Positions 39,072-49,991 of a stretch of DNA of 64,000 bases are shown in pieces (the stretch's first letter is position 1; each line of letters opens with the position of its first letter). The position numbers and the translations under genes were made by a program. Under the pieces are notes generated by a model, which was given only the letters and a program-made list of their open reading frames with translations, ran no database searches and was not told where the DNA came from. The DNA lies in the NCBI GenBank assembly GCA_016704535.1, contig JADIZZ010000008.1, positions 17,105 to 81,104 of the forward strand, given 5' to 3'. The stretch is from Betaproteobacteria bacterium (lineage in GTDB: Bacteria > Pseudomonadota > Gammaproteobacteria > Burkholderiales > Burkholderiaceae_C).

Positions 39072-39467
39072 AGACGATGAAACCCACGCTTACCCTGCTG
39101 ATGGCCGCCCTGCTCGTGGGCTGTGCCGCGACGCCGGTCCCGCCCGCGCCCGCCAGCGGCCTGGCTGAACAGATGGAGCGGCCCGCCGAGCGCCTGCTCG
39201 TCGAAGGCATCCGCGCCTACGACGACGGCCAGTACCCGCAGGCCGAGGCCGCGCTGCGCAAGGCGCTGCAGACGGGCCTGCGCAGCGGCCGCGACCAGGC
39301 CAGCGCGCACAAGCTGCTGGCGTTCATCACCTGCACCAGTGAACGGCCGACCGACTGCGAGGCCGCCTTCCGCGCCGCGCGCGCGGCCGACCCGACGTTC
39401 GTGCTCAGCCGGTCCGAAGCCGGCCACCCGCTGTGGGGGGCCGGTGTACCGCAAGGCGCTGCCCTAG
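39068..39467 (+). pseudogene. TssQ-like lipoprotein, frameshifted near the C-terminus
   Basis: A lipoprotein of about 130 residues with lipobox LLVGC (after MKPTLTLLMAALL) and a TPR-like region (AYDDGQYPQAEAALRKAL). The expected end is GHPLWGPVYRKALP followed by TAG at 39465-39467. A run of six G at about 39435-39440 shifts the frame, giving GHPLWGAGVPQ instead. The family resembles TssQ-type, T6SS-associated lipoproteins. No T6SS core gene is in the window, so a link to the upstream kinase is more likely than to T6SS. One extra G in a homopolymer suggests a sequencing error or a phase-variable tract. Confidence 0.65.
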
Positions 39468-39561
39468 CCGCGCGCGCCGGCGCGGACACGGCCGCCGCCC
39501 GACACACCCGGGCACGAGCCTTCCGCGGCGCGCCACACGCCCGGCGACATAATCGCCGTCG

Positions 39562-39975
39562 ATGTCGCCCGCCGCACCGAACGCTGCACCCTTTCGCCAT
39601 ACGCTGCGTGTCTACTGGGAAGACACCGATGCCGGCGGCGTCGTGTTCTACGCCAACTACCTGAAGTTTTTCGAACGTGCCCGCACCGAATGGCTGCGCC
39701 ACCTTGGCGTGGGCCAGCAGGCGCTGCGCGAGGCCACCGGCGCGATCTTCGTCGTCACCGAGACGCAGCTGCGCTACCTGGCGCCGGCGCGGCTGGACGA
39801 CAGCCTCGACATCACCGTGGCATTGCGTCAGCTCGGGCCCGCGTCGATGACGCTGGCGCAGCAGGCCTGGCGCGGCAGCACGCTGCTGGCAGAAGGCGAC
39901 ATCCGCATCGGCTGCGTCGATCACGGAACCTTCCGGCCACGCCGCATTCCGAACGAAGTCACCCGCACCCTATGA
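39562..39975 (+). CDS. ybgC: YbgC-type acyl-CoA thioesterase
   Basis: A hotdog-fold thioesterase of the tol-pal cluster. 137 residues with the active-site region YWEDTDAGGVVFYANYLKFFERARTEWLR (Asp in DTDAGG). It hydrolyses short acyl-CoAs and is linked to phospholipid metabolism at the membrane. The ATG at 39562 overlaps nothing upstream. The stop overlaps the tolQ ATG by 4 bases. Typical order ybgC-tolQ-tolR-tolA confirms the call. Confidence 0.93.
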   Translation: MSPAAPNAAPFRHTLRVYWEDTDAGGVVFYANYLKFFERARTEWLRHLGVGQQALREATGAIFVVTETQLRYLAPARLDDSLDITVALRQLGPASMTLAQQAWRGSTLLAEGDIRIGCVDHGTFRPRRIPNEVTRTL

Positions 39976-40679
39976 ACCAAGACCTGTCGATCACCGCCCT
40001 CATCCTGCAGGCCAGCCTGGTGGTTCAGCTCGTGATGGCCGGCCTGGTGCTGACCTCGCTAACCAGCTGGACGGTGATCTTCGGCAAAGTCTTCGGCCTG
40101 AAACGCGTGCGCAACAGCAACGACGAGTTCGAGCGCGAGTTCTGGTCTGGCCGCAGCCTCACCGAGCTGAACACCGCGGTGGCCGGCAAGGCGCACACGG
40201 CGCCGATGGAACGCATCTTCGCCAGCGGCATGCGCGAATTCCTGAAGCTGCGCGAAAAGCGGCTGGACCCCGGTGCACAACTCGACGGCGCACGTCGTGC
40301 GATGCGCGCGAGTTTCCAGCGTGAGTTGGACGTCATCGAGAGCAACCTCAGCTTCCTGGCCAGCGTGGGCTCGGTGTCGCCTTACGTGGGCCTCTTCGGC
40401 ACCGTGTGGGGCATCATGCACGCCTTCGTCGGCCTGTCGAACATGACGCAGGTGACGCTGGCCACCGTGGCCCCGGGCATCGCCGAGGCGCTGGTGGCCA
40501 CGGCCATCGGCCTCTTCGCCGCCATCCCCGCCGTGGTGGCCTACAACCGCTTCGCGCGCGACATCGACCGCATCGCCATCCAGCTGGAAACCTTCATCGA
40601 AGAATTCAGCAACATCCTGCAGCGCAACGCGGGCGCCAGCGGCGCGACGACGCAGGTGATGGGCTCCGGCACTCGCTGA
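39972..40679 (+). CDS. tolQ: TolQ, inner-membrane motor protein
   Basis: With TolR it forms the proton-driven motor of the Tol-Pal envelope constriction system. 235 residues. Membrane helices lie near residues 15-40, 135-155 and 170-195. SVGSVSPYVGLFGTVWGIMHAF and ALVATAIGLFAAIPAVVAYN are the MotA/TolQ/ExbB signatures. It overlaps ybgC by 4 bases. tolR follows after 78 bases that hold a palindromic repeat-like element. Confidence 0.95.
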   Translation: MNQDLSITALILQASLVVQLVMAGLVLTSLTSWTVIFGKVFGLKRVRNSNDEFEREFWSGRSLTELNTAVAGKAHTAPMERIFASGMREFLKLREKRLDPGAQLDGARRAMRASFQRELDVIESNLSFLASVGSVSPYVGLFGTVWGIMHAFVGLSNMTQVTLATVAPGIAEALVATAIGLFAAIPAVVAYNRFARDIDRIAIQLETFIEEFSNILQRNAGASGATTQVMGSGTR

Positions 40680-40680
40680 C

Positions 40681-40756
40681 ATGGGGCCCCTAGCTCACTT
40701 CGTTCGCGTCCCCCGAGGGGAGCGTAAGCGCCTTCGGGCGGCCGTGCGGCGCTGAC
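40681..40756. repeat. palindromic repeat-like element between tolQ and tolR
   Basis: The spacer is made of inverted-repeat pieces: GGGGCCCC, CCCCGAGGGG and GCTCACTTCGTTCGCGT followed by GAGCGTAAGCGC. This resembles short palindromic elements spread through Burkholderiales genomes. No second copy is seen in this window, so its repeat nature is an inference. It has no reading frame. It could terminate or attenuate transcription between tolQ and tolR. Confidence 0.4.
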
Positions 40757-40757
40757 C

Positions 40758-41183
40758 ATGCCGCAAGTCACCCACCGCGGCCGCGGCCGCCGCTCGATGA
40801 ACGAGATCAACATGGTGCCGTTCATCGACGTCATGCTGGTGCTGTTGATCATCTTCATGGTCACGGCACCACTCATCACCACCGGCGTCGTCGACCTGCC
40901 CACCGTGGGCAAGAGCGCGCAGCGGCCGGGCAGCGTGATCGAGGTCATCGTCGGCACCGACGAGAAGCTGCGCCTGCGCGTCGACCAGCAGGAACCGGCG
41001 GCCGTGGCGCTGCAGCAGCTGGCCGCGCGCGTGCGTGAACAGCAGCGCGGCGACGCCAACGTGCCGGTGGTCATCAGCGCCGACAAGAGCGTGCGCTATG
41101 AAAACGTGGTGCGCGTGATGGACACGCTGCAGCGCGCCGGCGTCAAGCGTGTGGGCCTGTCGGTGAAACAGGGCGTCAGCTGA
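40758..41183 (+). CDS. tolR: TolR, inner-membrane motor partner
   Basis: A 141-residue single-pass protein. It has an N-terminal cytoplasmic RGRRSMNEINMVPFIDVML, with the membrane helix near residues 20-42 containing the proton-path Asp in FIDVMLVLLIIFMV. A periplasmic domain follows, including VISADKSVRYENVVRVMDTL. Typical ExbD/TolR family. The ATG at 40758 directly follows the palindromic element. tolA begins 6 bases after its stop. Confidence 0.95.
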   Translation: MPQVTHRGRGRRSMNEINMVPFIDVMLVLLIIFMVTAPLITTGVVDLPTVGKSAQRPGSVIEVIVGTDEKLRLRVDQQEPAAVALQQLAARVREQQRGDANVPVVISADKSVRYENVVRVMDTLQRAGVKRVGLSVKQGVS

Positions 41184-41188
41184 CGGCC

Positions 41189-42067
41189 ATGGCGCAGGCC
41201 GGTGCCCTGCCGATGGCGCACGACGCGCTGCTGCCGCGCCCGCCCGGCGGCAACGGCCCCGGTGCCGCGCTGGCGCTGCTGGTGCACGCGGGCCTGTTGG
41301 CAGCGCTGACGGTGTCGGTCGACTGGCGCGCCCGCACGCCCGACGTGGTGAGCGCCGAGCTCTGGGCCAGCGTGCCGCAGGCCGCCGCGCCACCGGCTCC
41401 CGTGACAGCGCCCCAGCCCACACCGGCGCCGCCGCCTGTCGCAGCCGCACCTGCCCCCACGCCGGCACCCGCACCGCCCAAAGCGGCACCGCCGCCGGCC
41501 GAGCCCGACATTGCCACACAGCGCGCCGAACGCCGCAAGGACGAGGCCGATCGCAAGAAGGCCGAAGCCGAGGCCGAAACGGAGCGCAAGCGCCTGGCCG
41601 CCGACAAGAAGCGCTCCGAAGACGAGAAGGCGAAACGCGAACAGGCCGCGCAAGCTGCGCGCGAAGCCCAGGCCCAGGAAGAACGCCTGGCAAAGCAGCG
41701 CGAGGAAAACCTGCGCCGCATGATGAGCCAGGCCGGCGGCGTGACGGGCGGCACCGGCCCGGCCACCAGCACCGGCACGGCGGCGCAGAGTGCGGCGCCT
41801 TCAGCGGCCTACGCCGGGCGGCTGGTGGCGCTGATCCGCAACAACCTGGTCTTCACCGGCACCACGCCCGACAACAACGCTGCCGAGGTGGAAGTCAACA
41901 CCACGCCCAGCGGCACCATCCTCTCGCACCGGCTGCTCAAGAGCAGCGGGCACAAGGACTGGGACGAGGCCGTGCTGCGCGCCATCGACCGCACGCCGGC
42001 GCTGCCGCGCGACGTCGACGGCCGCGTGCCGTCACGGCTGGTGATCACCTTCCGGCCTCGCGAGTGA
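41189..42067 (+). CDS. tolA: TolA, envelope-spanning Tol-Pal protein
   Basis: Links the TolQR motor to Pal/TolB across the periplasm. 292 residues. The membrane helix is near residues 25-45. A Pro/Ala-rich stretch (about 63-108) follows, then a charged coiled-coil (about 110-185, rich in Ala, Glu, Lys and Arg). The TonB-like C-terminal domain runs from about 208 (AYAGRLVALIRNNLVF). The order matches the known cluster. tolB and pal do not follow: the next gene is on the other strand and overlaps the tolA end by 36 bases. Confidence 0.93.
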   Translation: MAQAGALPMAHDALLPRPPGGNGPGAALALLVHAGLLAALTVSVDWRARTPDVVSAELWASVPQAAAPPAPVTAPQPTPAPPPVAAAPAPTPAPAPPKAAPPPAEPDIATQRAERRKDEADRKKAEAEAETERKRLAADKKRSEDEKAKREQAAQAAREAQAQEERLAKQREENLRRMMSQAGGVTGGTGPATSTGTAAQSAAPSAAYAGRLVALIRNNLVFTGTTPDNNAAEVEVNTTPSGTILSHRLLKSSGHKDWDEAVLRAIDRTPALPRDVDGRVPSRLVITFRPRE

Positions 42068-43219
42068 AGGCGACGCGCCGCTGCCGGCAACCGGCTCGGC
42101 GAAACGCGCGATGAAGCCGCGGTCGATGCGGTCCTTCCACCACCACGCCAGGCGGCCGAAGCCGTGCTCGGGCAACGACAGCCCGCCCCACACCGCGATG
42201 GCGCGGCGCCCGCCGCAGGACAGCAGGTTCAGCGTGCGCGCCTGCGGCCGGTAGGGCTGCAGGGGCAGGCCCTCGACGGCACGCCGCAGGTTCAGCGCCA
42301 GCGGCGGCCCGGCGCGCACGGCGTAGACGCCGCTCTTCGGGTGCGGCGCGTCGTCGCGCGTGGCCACGTCGCCGGCAGCGAAGACCTCGGGGTGCGAGAC
42401 GCTCTGCAGCGTCGGCCGCGTGCGCACGAAGCCGCGCTCGGTGAGCGCCAGGCCACTGCCGGCCAGCCACGCCGGCGCTTCGGCGCCGGTGGCGACGATG
42501 GCCTGGTCGCAGGCCAGCCGCGCGCCGCTGGCCAGGTGCACGGCGCGGGCGTCGATGGCCACCGCCGGCTCGCGGAAGACGGTGATGCGCCGCGCCGCCA
42601 GCACCCGCGCGCCGTCACGCATCACCGCCGCCGGATAACCGGCCAGCGGCTCGGGCCCGCCGGTGACCAGCGCCACGCGCGCACGTTCGGCGCTGCCGCG
42701 GCGCACATCGCCGCTCAGCCGGTGCTGCACGGCCAGCGCCAGCTCGAAACCCGCGGCGCCGCCGCCCAGCACGACGACATCCAGCACAGACAGCGCCGCC
42801 GCGTGCACCAGGCGCTGCTGCCCCTGCACGAAGGCCTCGATGGGCCGCACGAAGAGCGCGTGTTCGCCGGCGCCGGACACGCGGTCGCGCCGCTGCTCGG
42901 AGCCGGTGTCGATCGACAGCAGGTCGTACCCGGCCGTGCGGCCGTCGGCCAGGCGCAGGCTGCGCGACGCGGTGTCCAGACCCACGGCCGTGCCCGCGAG
43001 CAGGCTGACCCCCGCGGCGGCGGCCATCGGCGCCAGCGCGATGCGGCACTGTTCGGCCGTGTAGTGGCCGGCCACCAGCCCCGGCACCATGCCCGAGTAC
43101 ACCAGTTCGGGCTGCGGCGTGAGCAGCATCACCTCGGCGCGCGCGAGCCGCTGTCGCGCCAGTTCGGCCAAGACCAGCAGATGGGCGTGGCCGCCGCCCA
43201 ACAGCAGCACGCGCTTCAT
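42032..43219 (-). CDS. FAD/NAD(P)-dependent oxidoreductase (SelD-fused-family type), bufferin-operon member
   Basis: A 395-residue pyridine nucleotide-disulfide-type flavoprotein. It has the N-terminal GGGHAHLLVL dinucleotide motif, the second motif VVLGGGAAGFELALAV, and VFAAGDVATRD near the FAD. The C-terminal AWWWKDRIDRGFIARF is seen in proteins otherwise fused to SelD or resembling type II NADH dehydrogenases. No redox-active CxxC is seen. Its ATG overlaps the DUF3047 stop by 4 bases. It is therefore the last gene of the bufferin operon, and it overlaps the convergent tolA end by 36 bases. A role in redox handling of the metal or peptide is inferred. Confidence 0.82.
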   Translation of the reverse strand: MKRVLLLGGGHAHLLVLAELARQRLARAEVMLLTPQPELVYSGMVPGLVAGHYTAEQCRIALAPMAAAAGVSLLAGTAVGLDTASRSLRLADGRTAGYDLLSIDTGSEQRRDRVSGAGEHALFVRPIEAFVQGQQRLVHAAALSVLDVVVLGGGAAGFELALAVQHRLSGDVRRGSAERARVALVTGGPEPLAGYPAAVMRDGARVLAARRITVFREPAVAIDARAVHLASGARLACDQAIVATGAEAPAWLAGSGLALTERGFVRTRPTLQSVSHPEVFAAGDVATRDDAPHPKSGVYAVRAGPPLALNLRRAVEGLPLQPYRPQARTLNLLSCGGRRAIAVWGGLSLPEHGFGRLAWWWKDRIDRGFIARFAEPVAGSGASPSLARPEGDHQP

Positions 43220-43986
43220 GGCGCGAAACGCAGTGCGGCCAGGTGCGCGATCGATCGGCCGCCGGTGTTGTCGGCATCGGCGCCCACCCCCACGGCGATC
43301 AGCGGCGGCGGCGTGGTGGCCTCGTCGCCGAACGCGCCCAGGAAGTCGGCGCCGATGTCACGCGACTCGTCGAGCCAGCTGCCACCGGCATCGGCCGCGT
43401 TGCGCAACACGACGTAGCGCACGCGGCGCGAGAAGGCATTGTCGACGACGCTGCCCGGCGCCTCGGCGCCACCCCACACCCAGCACAGCGTGGCCGCGGG
43501 CAGGTGCTCGCCGGTGCGCGCCCTGGCCAGTTGCAGCAGCACGCGTTCGCCCAAGGGCACGCGCGCCAGCGGCAGATCGAAGCTCAGGCAGACCTTGGCA
43601 GCGACATCGTCGCCGGCCTTCTGGCGCAGGTCGGTGGCCGGGTTGGGCTGCGTCAGGCGCCAGGCCCACTGCAGCCGCCGCGGCAGCGCGCCGGGCGGCG
43701 GTTCGTGCACCAGGTTGCCGTAGGACGCCACGGCCTCGATGCGCAGTGCGGCGCGGCCATCGACGAGTTCGGGCGTGAAGCGCGTGACCGCCACCTGCTG
43801 CGCCGGCAGTGTGGCCATGCGCCAGCCTGCGCCCAGCGAGGCACCGCTGACCAGCGGCGGCAGCCCGGGCCGCTCACCGTCGGCCGCCGCCGCAGACAGG
43901 GCCACGACAGTGGCGGCCAGGGCCAGCGCCAGCACCGGGCGGTAGGCGGCGCCGGGCCAAACGTGCCCGACCCCGGCGGCACTCAA
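43216..43986 (-). CDS. DUF3047 exported protein, bufferin-operon member
   Basis: A 256-residue protein with a signal peptide (about residues 1-34, ending SAAAADG) and a DUF3047 domain: GWRMATLPAQQVAVTRFTPEL, then LQWAWRLTQPNPATDLRQKAGDD and a C-terminal RYVVLRNAADAGGSW. Family function is unknown; proteins of this family are periplasmic. The TTG start overlaps the bufC stop and its own stop overlaps the FAD oxidoreductase ATG. This places it firmly in the bufferin operon. I know of no established role for DUF3047 with bufferins. Confidence 0.85.
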   Translation of the reverse strand: MSAAGVGHVWPGAAYRPVLALALAATVVALSAAAADGERPGLPPLVSGASLGAGWRMATLPAQQVAVTRFTPELVDGRAALRIEAVASYGNLVHEPPPGALPRRLQWAWRLTQPNPATDLRQKAGDDVAAKVCLSFDLPLARVPLGERVLLQLARARTGEHLPAATLCWVWGGAEAPGSVVDNAFSRRVRYVVLRNAADAGGSWLDESRDIGADFLGAFGDEATTPPPLIAVGVGADADNTGGRSIAHLAALRFAP

Positions 43987-44843
43987 ATCCGCTCCGGCGC
44001 CGTGACGGCGACGGACGTGAGGTCATGCGGCCTCGCGGCCGTGGGCAGCGCGTTCACCGCGACCAGCCAGCCCTGCTGCAGCGACGCGACGAACCAGGCC
44101 TGGAAGTCGAAAGCGGCGCCACCGTCCTGCAGCGCGCTGGCCAGGGGCGCGCCGGCCAGCAGTGCCGCGGTGAAGGCGGCCTCGGGCGCATCGAGCGCAC
44201 GCACCACCGGCTGCCAGCCCCGGCGCGCGACGAGCGCGGTTTCGCCGACGCCTTCCGCCAAGGCGATGCGCACGGCGGCAAAACGGTCACCGCCCGCGTC
44301 GGGCGACGGCGCGCGGTGCGCCTGCCAGATCGCCGCCACCGGGTGCCGCGACACCACCAGCGCCGTGCCCGGCGCAAGCGCCAGCCGGAGTTCGGCCGGG
44401 TCGTGCGTGCCCAGCAGTTGCAAGCCCTGCGGCGGGCCGGCATCGGCGGCCGTGGCCGCCACGTGCACGGCCCATTCCAGCCGCGCCACGTCGGCCAGAT
44501 AGGGCTCGTCGGCCAGCGCCTCGGCGTCGGCGACGAAGTCGGCCAGATCACGGCCCCAGAGCGTGATGTCGCCGGCCTGCGGCGGCTGCCGGCGCCAGAA
44601 GTGACGCGCCAGATGGGCGAAGCTGTCCTCGCCCAGCAACGCCTGCAGCGTGGGGTAGGCCGCCGCCAGCGCACGTTCGGCCAGCGCACCGGCGTTGGCG
44701 CGGTAAGCGGCCAGCCCACGTTCCACAGTGGGGCCGCGGGCCGGCGCGTGCAACCAGCCGCCCACCACGCCGGGTCGTGCGTCGCCCAGCAGCGCACGCA
44801 GCAGCATCTGCTGGCGCAGCGCCTCCTTCTCGCCGAGCGTCAT
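43983..44843 (-). CDS. bufC: BufC/HvfC-like partner protein (DUF2063)
   Basis: A 286-residue DUF2063-type protein that partners the MNIO enzyme in modifying bufferin-type peptides. The N-terminal region MTLGEKEALRQQMLLRALLGD precedes the conserved RGLAAYRANAGALAERALAAAYPTLQALLG. Then ARHFWRRQPPQAGDITLWG and EWAVHVA follow. It binds the precursor in known systems. Its ATG overlaps the bufB stop by 4 bases, so translation is coupled. The 3' neighbour DUF3047 also overlaps by 4 bases. Confidence 0.88.
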   Translation of the reverse strand: MTLGEKEALRQQMLLRALLGDARPGVVGGWLHAPARGPTVERGLAAYRANAGALAERALAAAYPTLQALLGEDSFAHLARHFWRRQPPQAGDITLWGRDLADFVADAEALADEPYLADVARLEWAVHVAATAADAGPPQGLQLLGTHDPAELRLALAPGTALVVSRHPVAAIWQAHRAPSPDAGGDRFAAVRIALAEGVGETALVARRGWQPVVRALDAPEAAFTAALLAGAPLASALQDGGAAFDFQAWFVASLQQGWLVAVNALPTAARPHDLTSVAVTAPERI

Positions 44844-45694
44844 CCGGCGGCCACCTCGGCGCAAGCCGCGTCGGCCAGCGCGGCTTCCTGCAGCAGCACA
44901 TCCAGAGGCGGCAGGTCGGTGTCCCACTCCACCAGCGTGGGGCGCGGGCCGAAGCGCCGCAGCGCATGGCTGTAGACCTGCCAAACGGGCGCGTGCACAC
45001 GGCTGCCGTGGTCGTCGATGACGATATCGCCGGCGTCGGTGTAGCCGGCGAGGTGGATCTCGCCGACGGCGTTGGCTTCGATGGCGTCGACCCAGCGGCA
45101 TGCGGCGGCCGCGGCGGCGTTTTCGTCGAGCCCGTCGTTGAGCGCGTTGACGACGAGGTTGTTGACGTCCAGCAGCAGCCCGCAGCCGGTGCGCTGCGCC
45201 AGCGCGTTGAAGAACTCGGGTTCGGCGATGCGGTCGTCGGCCCAGCGCAGGTAGGCCGAGAGGTTCTCCACCAGCAGCGGGCGTTGCAGGGTGTCCTGCA
45301 CACGCTGCACGTTGGTGGCCAGGATGGCCAGCGCGGCGTCGGTGAAGGCGATGGGCAGCAGGTCGTTGCCGTGCACCACCGGCCCGCCGTGCCGGCGCGG
45401 CGCGCGCGCGAAGGCGGCGTGGTCGCTGACGCGCACCGGCTCGATGCGCTGCACCAAGGCAGCCAACGCCTGCAGGTGCGTGTCGTCGATGCCCGCCGCC
45501 GAGCCCAGCGCCAGCCCCACGCCGTGCAGGCTGACGGGCCAGTTCGCGCGCGCCGCATCCAGCACGCCCAACGCGGCACCGCCGGCGCCGAAGAAGTTCT
45601 CGGAATGCACTTCCACGAAGCCCAGCGGCGGCGGCGCCGCCAGCAAGGCTTCGTAGTGCGGCTGGCGCAGGCCGATACCGGTGCGGGGGGTCAT
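44840..45694 (-). CDS. bufB: BufB/HvfB-like multinuclear non-heme iron enzyme (DUF692)
   Basis: An MNIO-family enzyme (284 residues) that uses a di/tri-iron centre and O2 to convert cysteines in the precursor peptide to thiooxazole-type rings. Metal-ligand-like motifs are seen: SENF (residues 31-34), SLHGVG (55-60, His57), SDHAAF (90-95), LVENLSAYL (141-149), LLDVNNLVVNALN (174-186), EIHLAGYTD (212-220) and LVEWDTDLP (254-262). Order and spacing fit MbnB and BufB. The ATG at 45694 is chosen as the family N-terminus GIGLR follows. It sits 38 bases after bufA1 on the same strand. Confidence 0.9.
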   Translation of the reverse strand: MTPRTGIGLRQPHYEALLAAPPPLGFVEVHSENFFGAGGAALGVLDAARANWPVSLHGVGLALGSAAGIDDTHLQALAALVQRIEPVRVSDHAAFARAPRRHGGPVVHGNDLLPIAFTDAALAILATNVQRVQDTLQRPLLVENLSAYLRWADDRIAEPEFFNALAQRTGCGLLLDVNNLVVNALNDGLDENAAAAAACRWVDAIEANAVGEIHLAGYTDAGDIVIDDHGSRVHAPVWQVYSHALRRFGPRPTLVEWDTDLPPLDVLLQEAALADAACAEVAAG

Positions 45695-45732
45695 GGGCTG
45701 GGCCTGCGCGGCGCGGAAGGTGGCGGGGGTTC

Positions 45733-46026
45733 TCAGGTCTTCTTGGCCTTGGCCTTGGCCTTCGCCTCGTCGGCCGTCATGCCCTTCATCTGCTTGCAGG
45801 TGCCAGCGGCCACGTACTTCCACTCGTCGGGGGCGTTGTCGACCTTGGCCATGCCGGCGCAGGCATGCGAGCCCGACAGGTTGGCGCAGTCGTTCTGGCC
45901 GGCCTTGGCGATGCCGTAGCACGGTTCCTTGCCCTTGCTGTCCTGGGCGTGGGCGCTGACGCTGCCGACGAGGCCCAGGGCGAGGGCCGATGCGAGGGCG
46001 GACGAGACGACGTGACGCTGATTCAT
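45733..46026 (-). CDS. bufA1: BufA1-type bufferin precursor (DUF2282, RiPP metallophore)
   Basis: A 97-residue exported peptide. The signal peptide (about 1-28, ending SAHAQ) is followed by a core with four cysteines at residues 36, 47, 56 and 77 (EPCYG, NDCANL, SHACAG, GTCKQM), matching the DUF2282/BufA1 pattern. In characterised bufferins two of these Cys are modified to thiooxazoles and the peptide buffers copper in the periplasm. The tail is rich in Ala and Lys. The ATG at 46026 has AGGAG about 9 bases upstream. First gene of the five-gene operon. Confidence 0.9.
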   Translation of the reverse strand: MNQRHVVSSALASALALGLVGSVSAHAQDSKGKEPCYGIAKAGQNDCANLSGSHACAGMAKVDNAPDEWKYVAAGTCKQMKGMTADEAKAKAKAKKT

Positions 46027-46090
46027 GGGTGATGACTCCTGGATGGGGGGATGGGACGGCGGCGCGCGGCCTGGCCGAAGGCGCCGCCCA

Positions 46091-46123
46091 GCGCAGTCGC
46101 GGCGGCATCCGCGACCTTACAGG
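46091..46123 (-). promoter_or_regulatory. possible ECF-sigma-type promoter of the bufferin operon
   Basis: On the minus strand, CCTGTAAGGTCGC (46123-46111) resembles the GTAA-containing -35 of ECF sigma factors such as SigF, known to control bufferin/DUF2282 genes in other bacteria. GCGACTGCGC (46100-46091) could supply the CG-starting -10 about 15 bases further on. It lies about 65 bases before bufA1. No sigma or anti-sigma gene is in the window. Confidence 0.35.
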
Positions 46124-46163
46124 ACGCGCCCGCAGGGCACCCGCTGGTGCGACGACGCGACAT

Positions 46164-49799
<3,636 letters not shown>

Positions 49800-49991
49800 C
49801 TTGGGGGGTCCTCGTGGGTTCCGGGGGAGACAGGCGCCGGGTCACCAGGTGTGGTGGCGGGGCCGGGACCCGATTACAGCAGGGCCGCGCCCCGCGGCGG
49901 CTCACTGGACCTGCGGGGAAGCCCCGGGCTGCCCGGACGCTGGCACGCCCTATGCTCGCAGCCCGCACCAACATCCTCGGGAGTCAAGCCC

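Noticed and set aside
37344..39467. Type VI secretion locus suggested by the TssQ-like lipoprotein and kinase
   Set aside because: No TssB, TssC, Hcp, VgrG or ClpV gene is in the window, and the next genes are ybgC and tolQRA.
43983..45101. Longer version of the bufC gene starting upstream inside bufB
   Set aside because: The family start MTLGEKEAL at 44843 overlaps the bufB stop by 4 bases, typical of coupled genes; the extension is an Arg-rich shadow.
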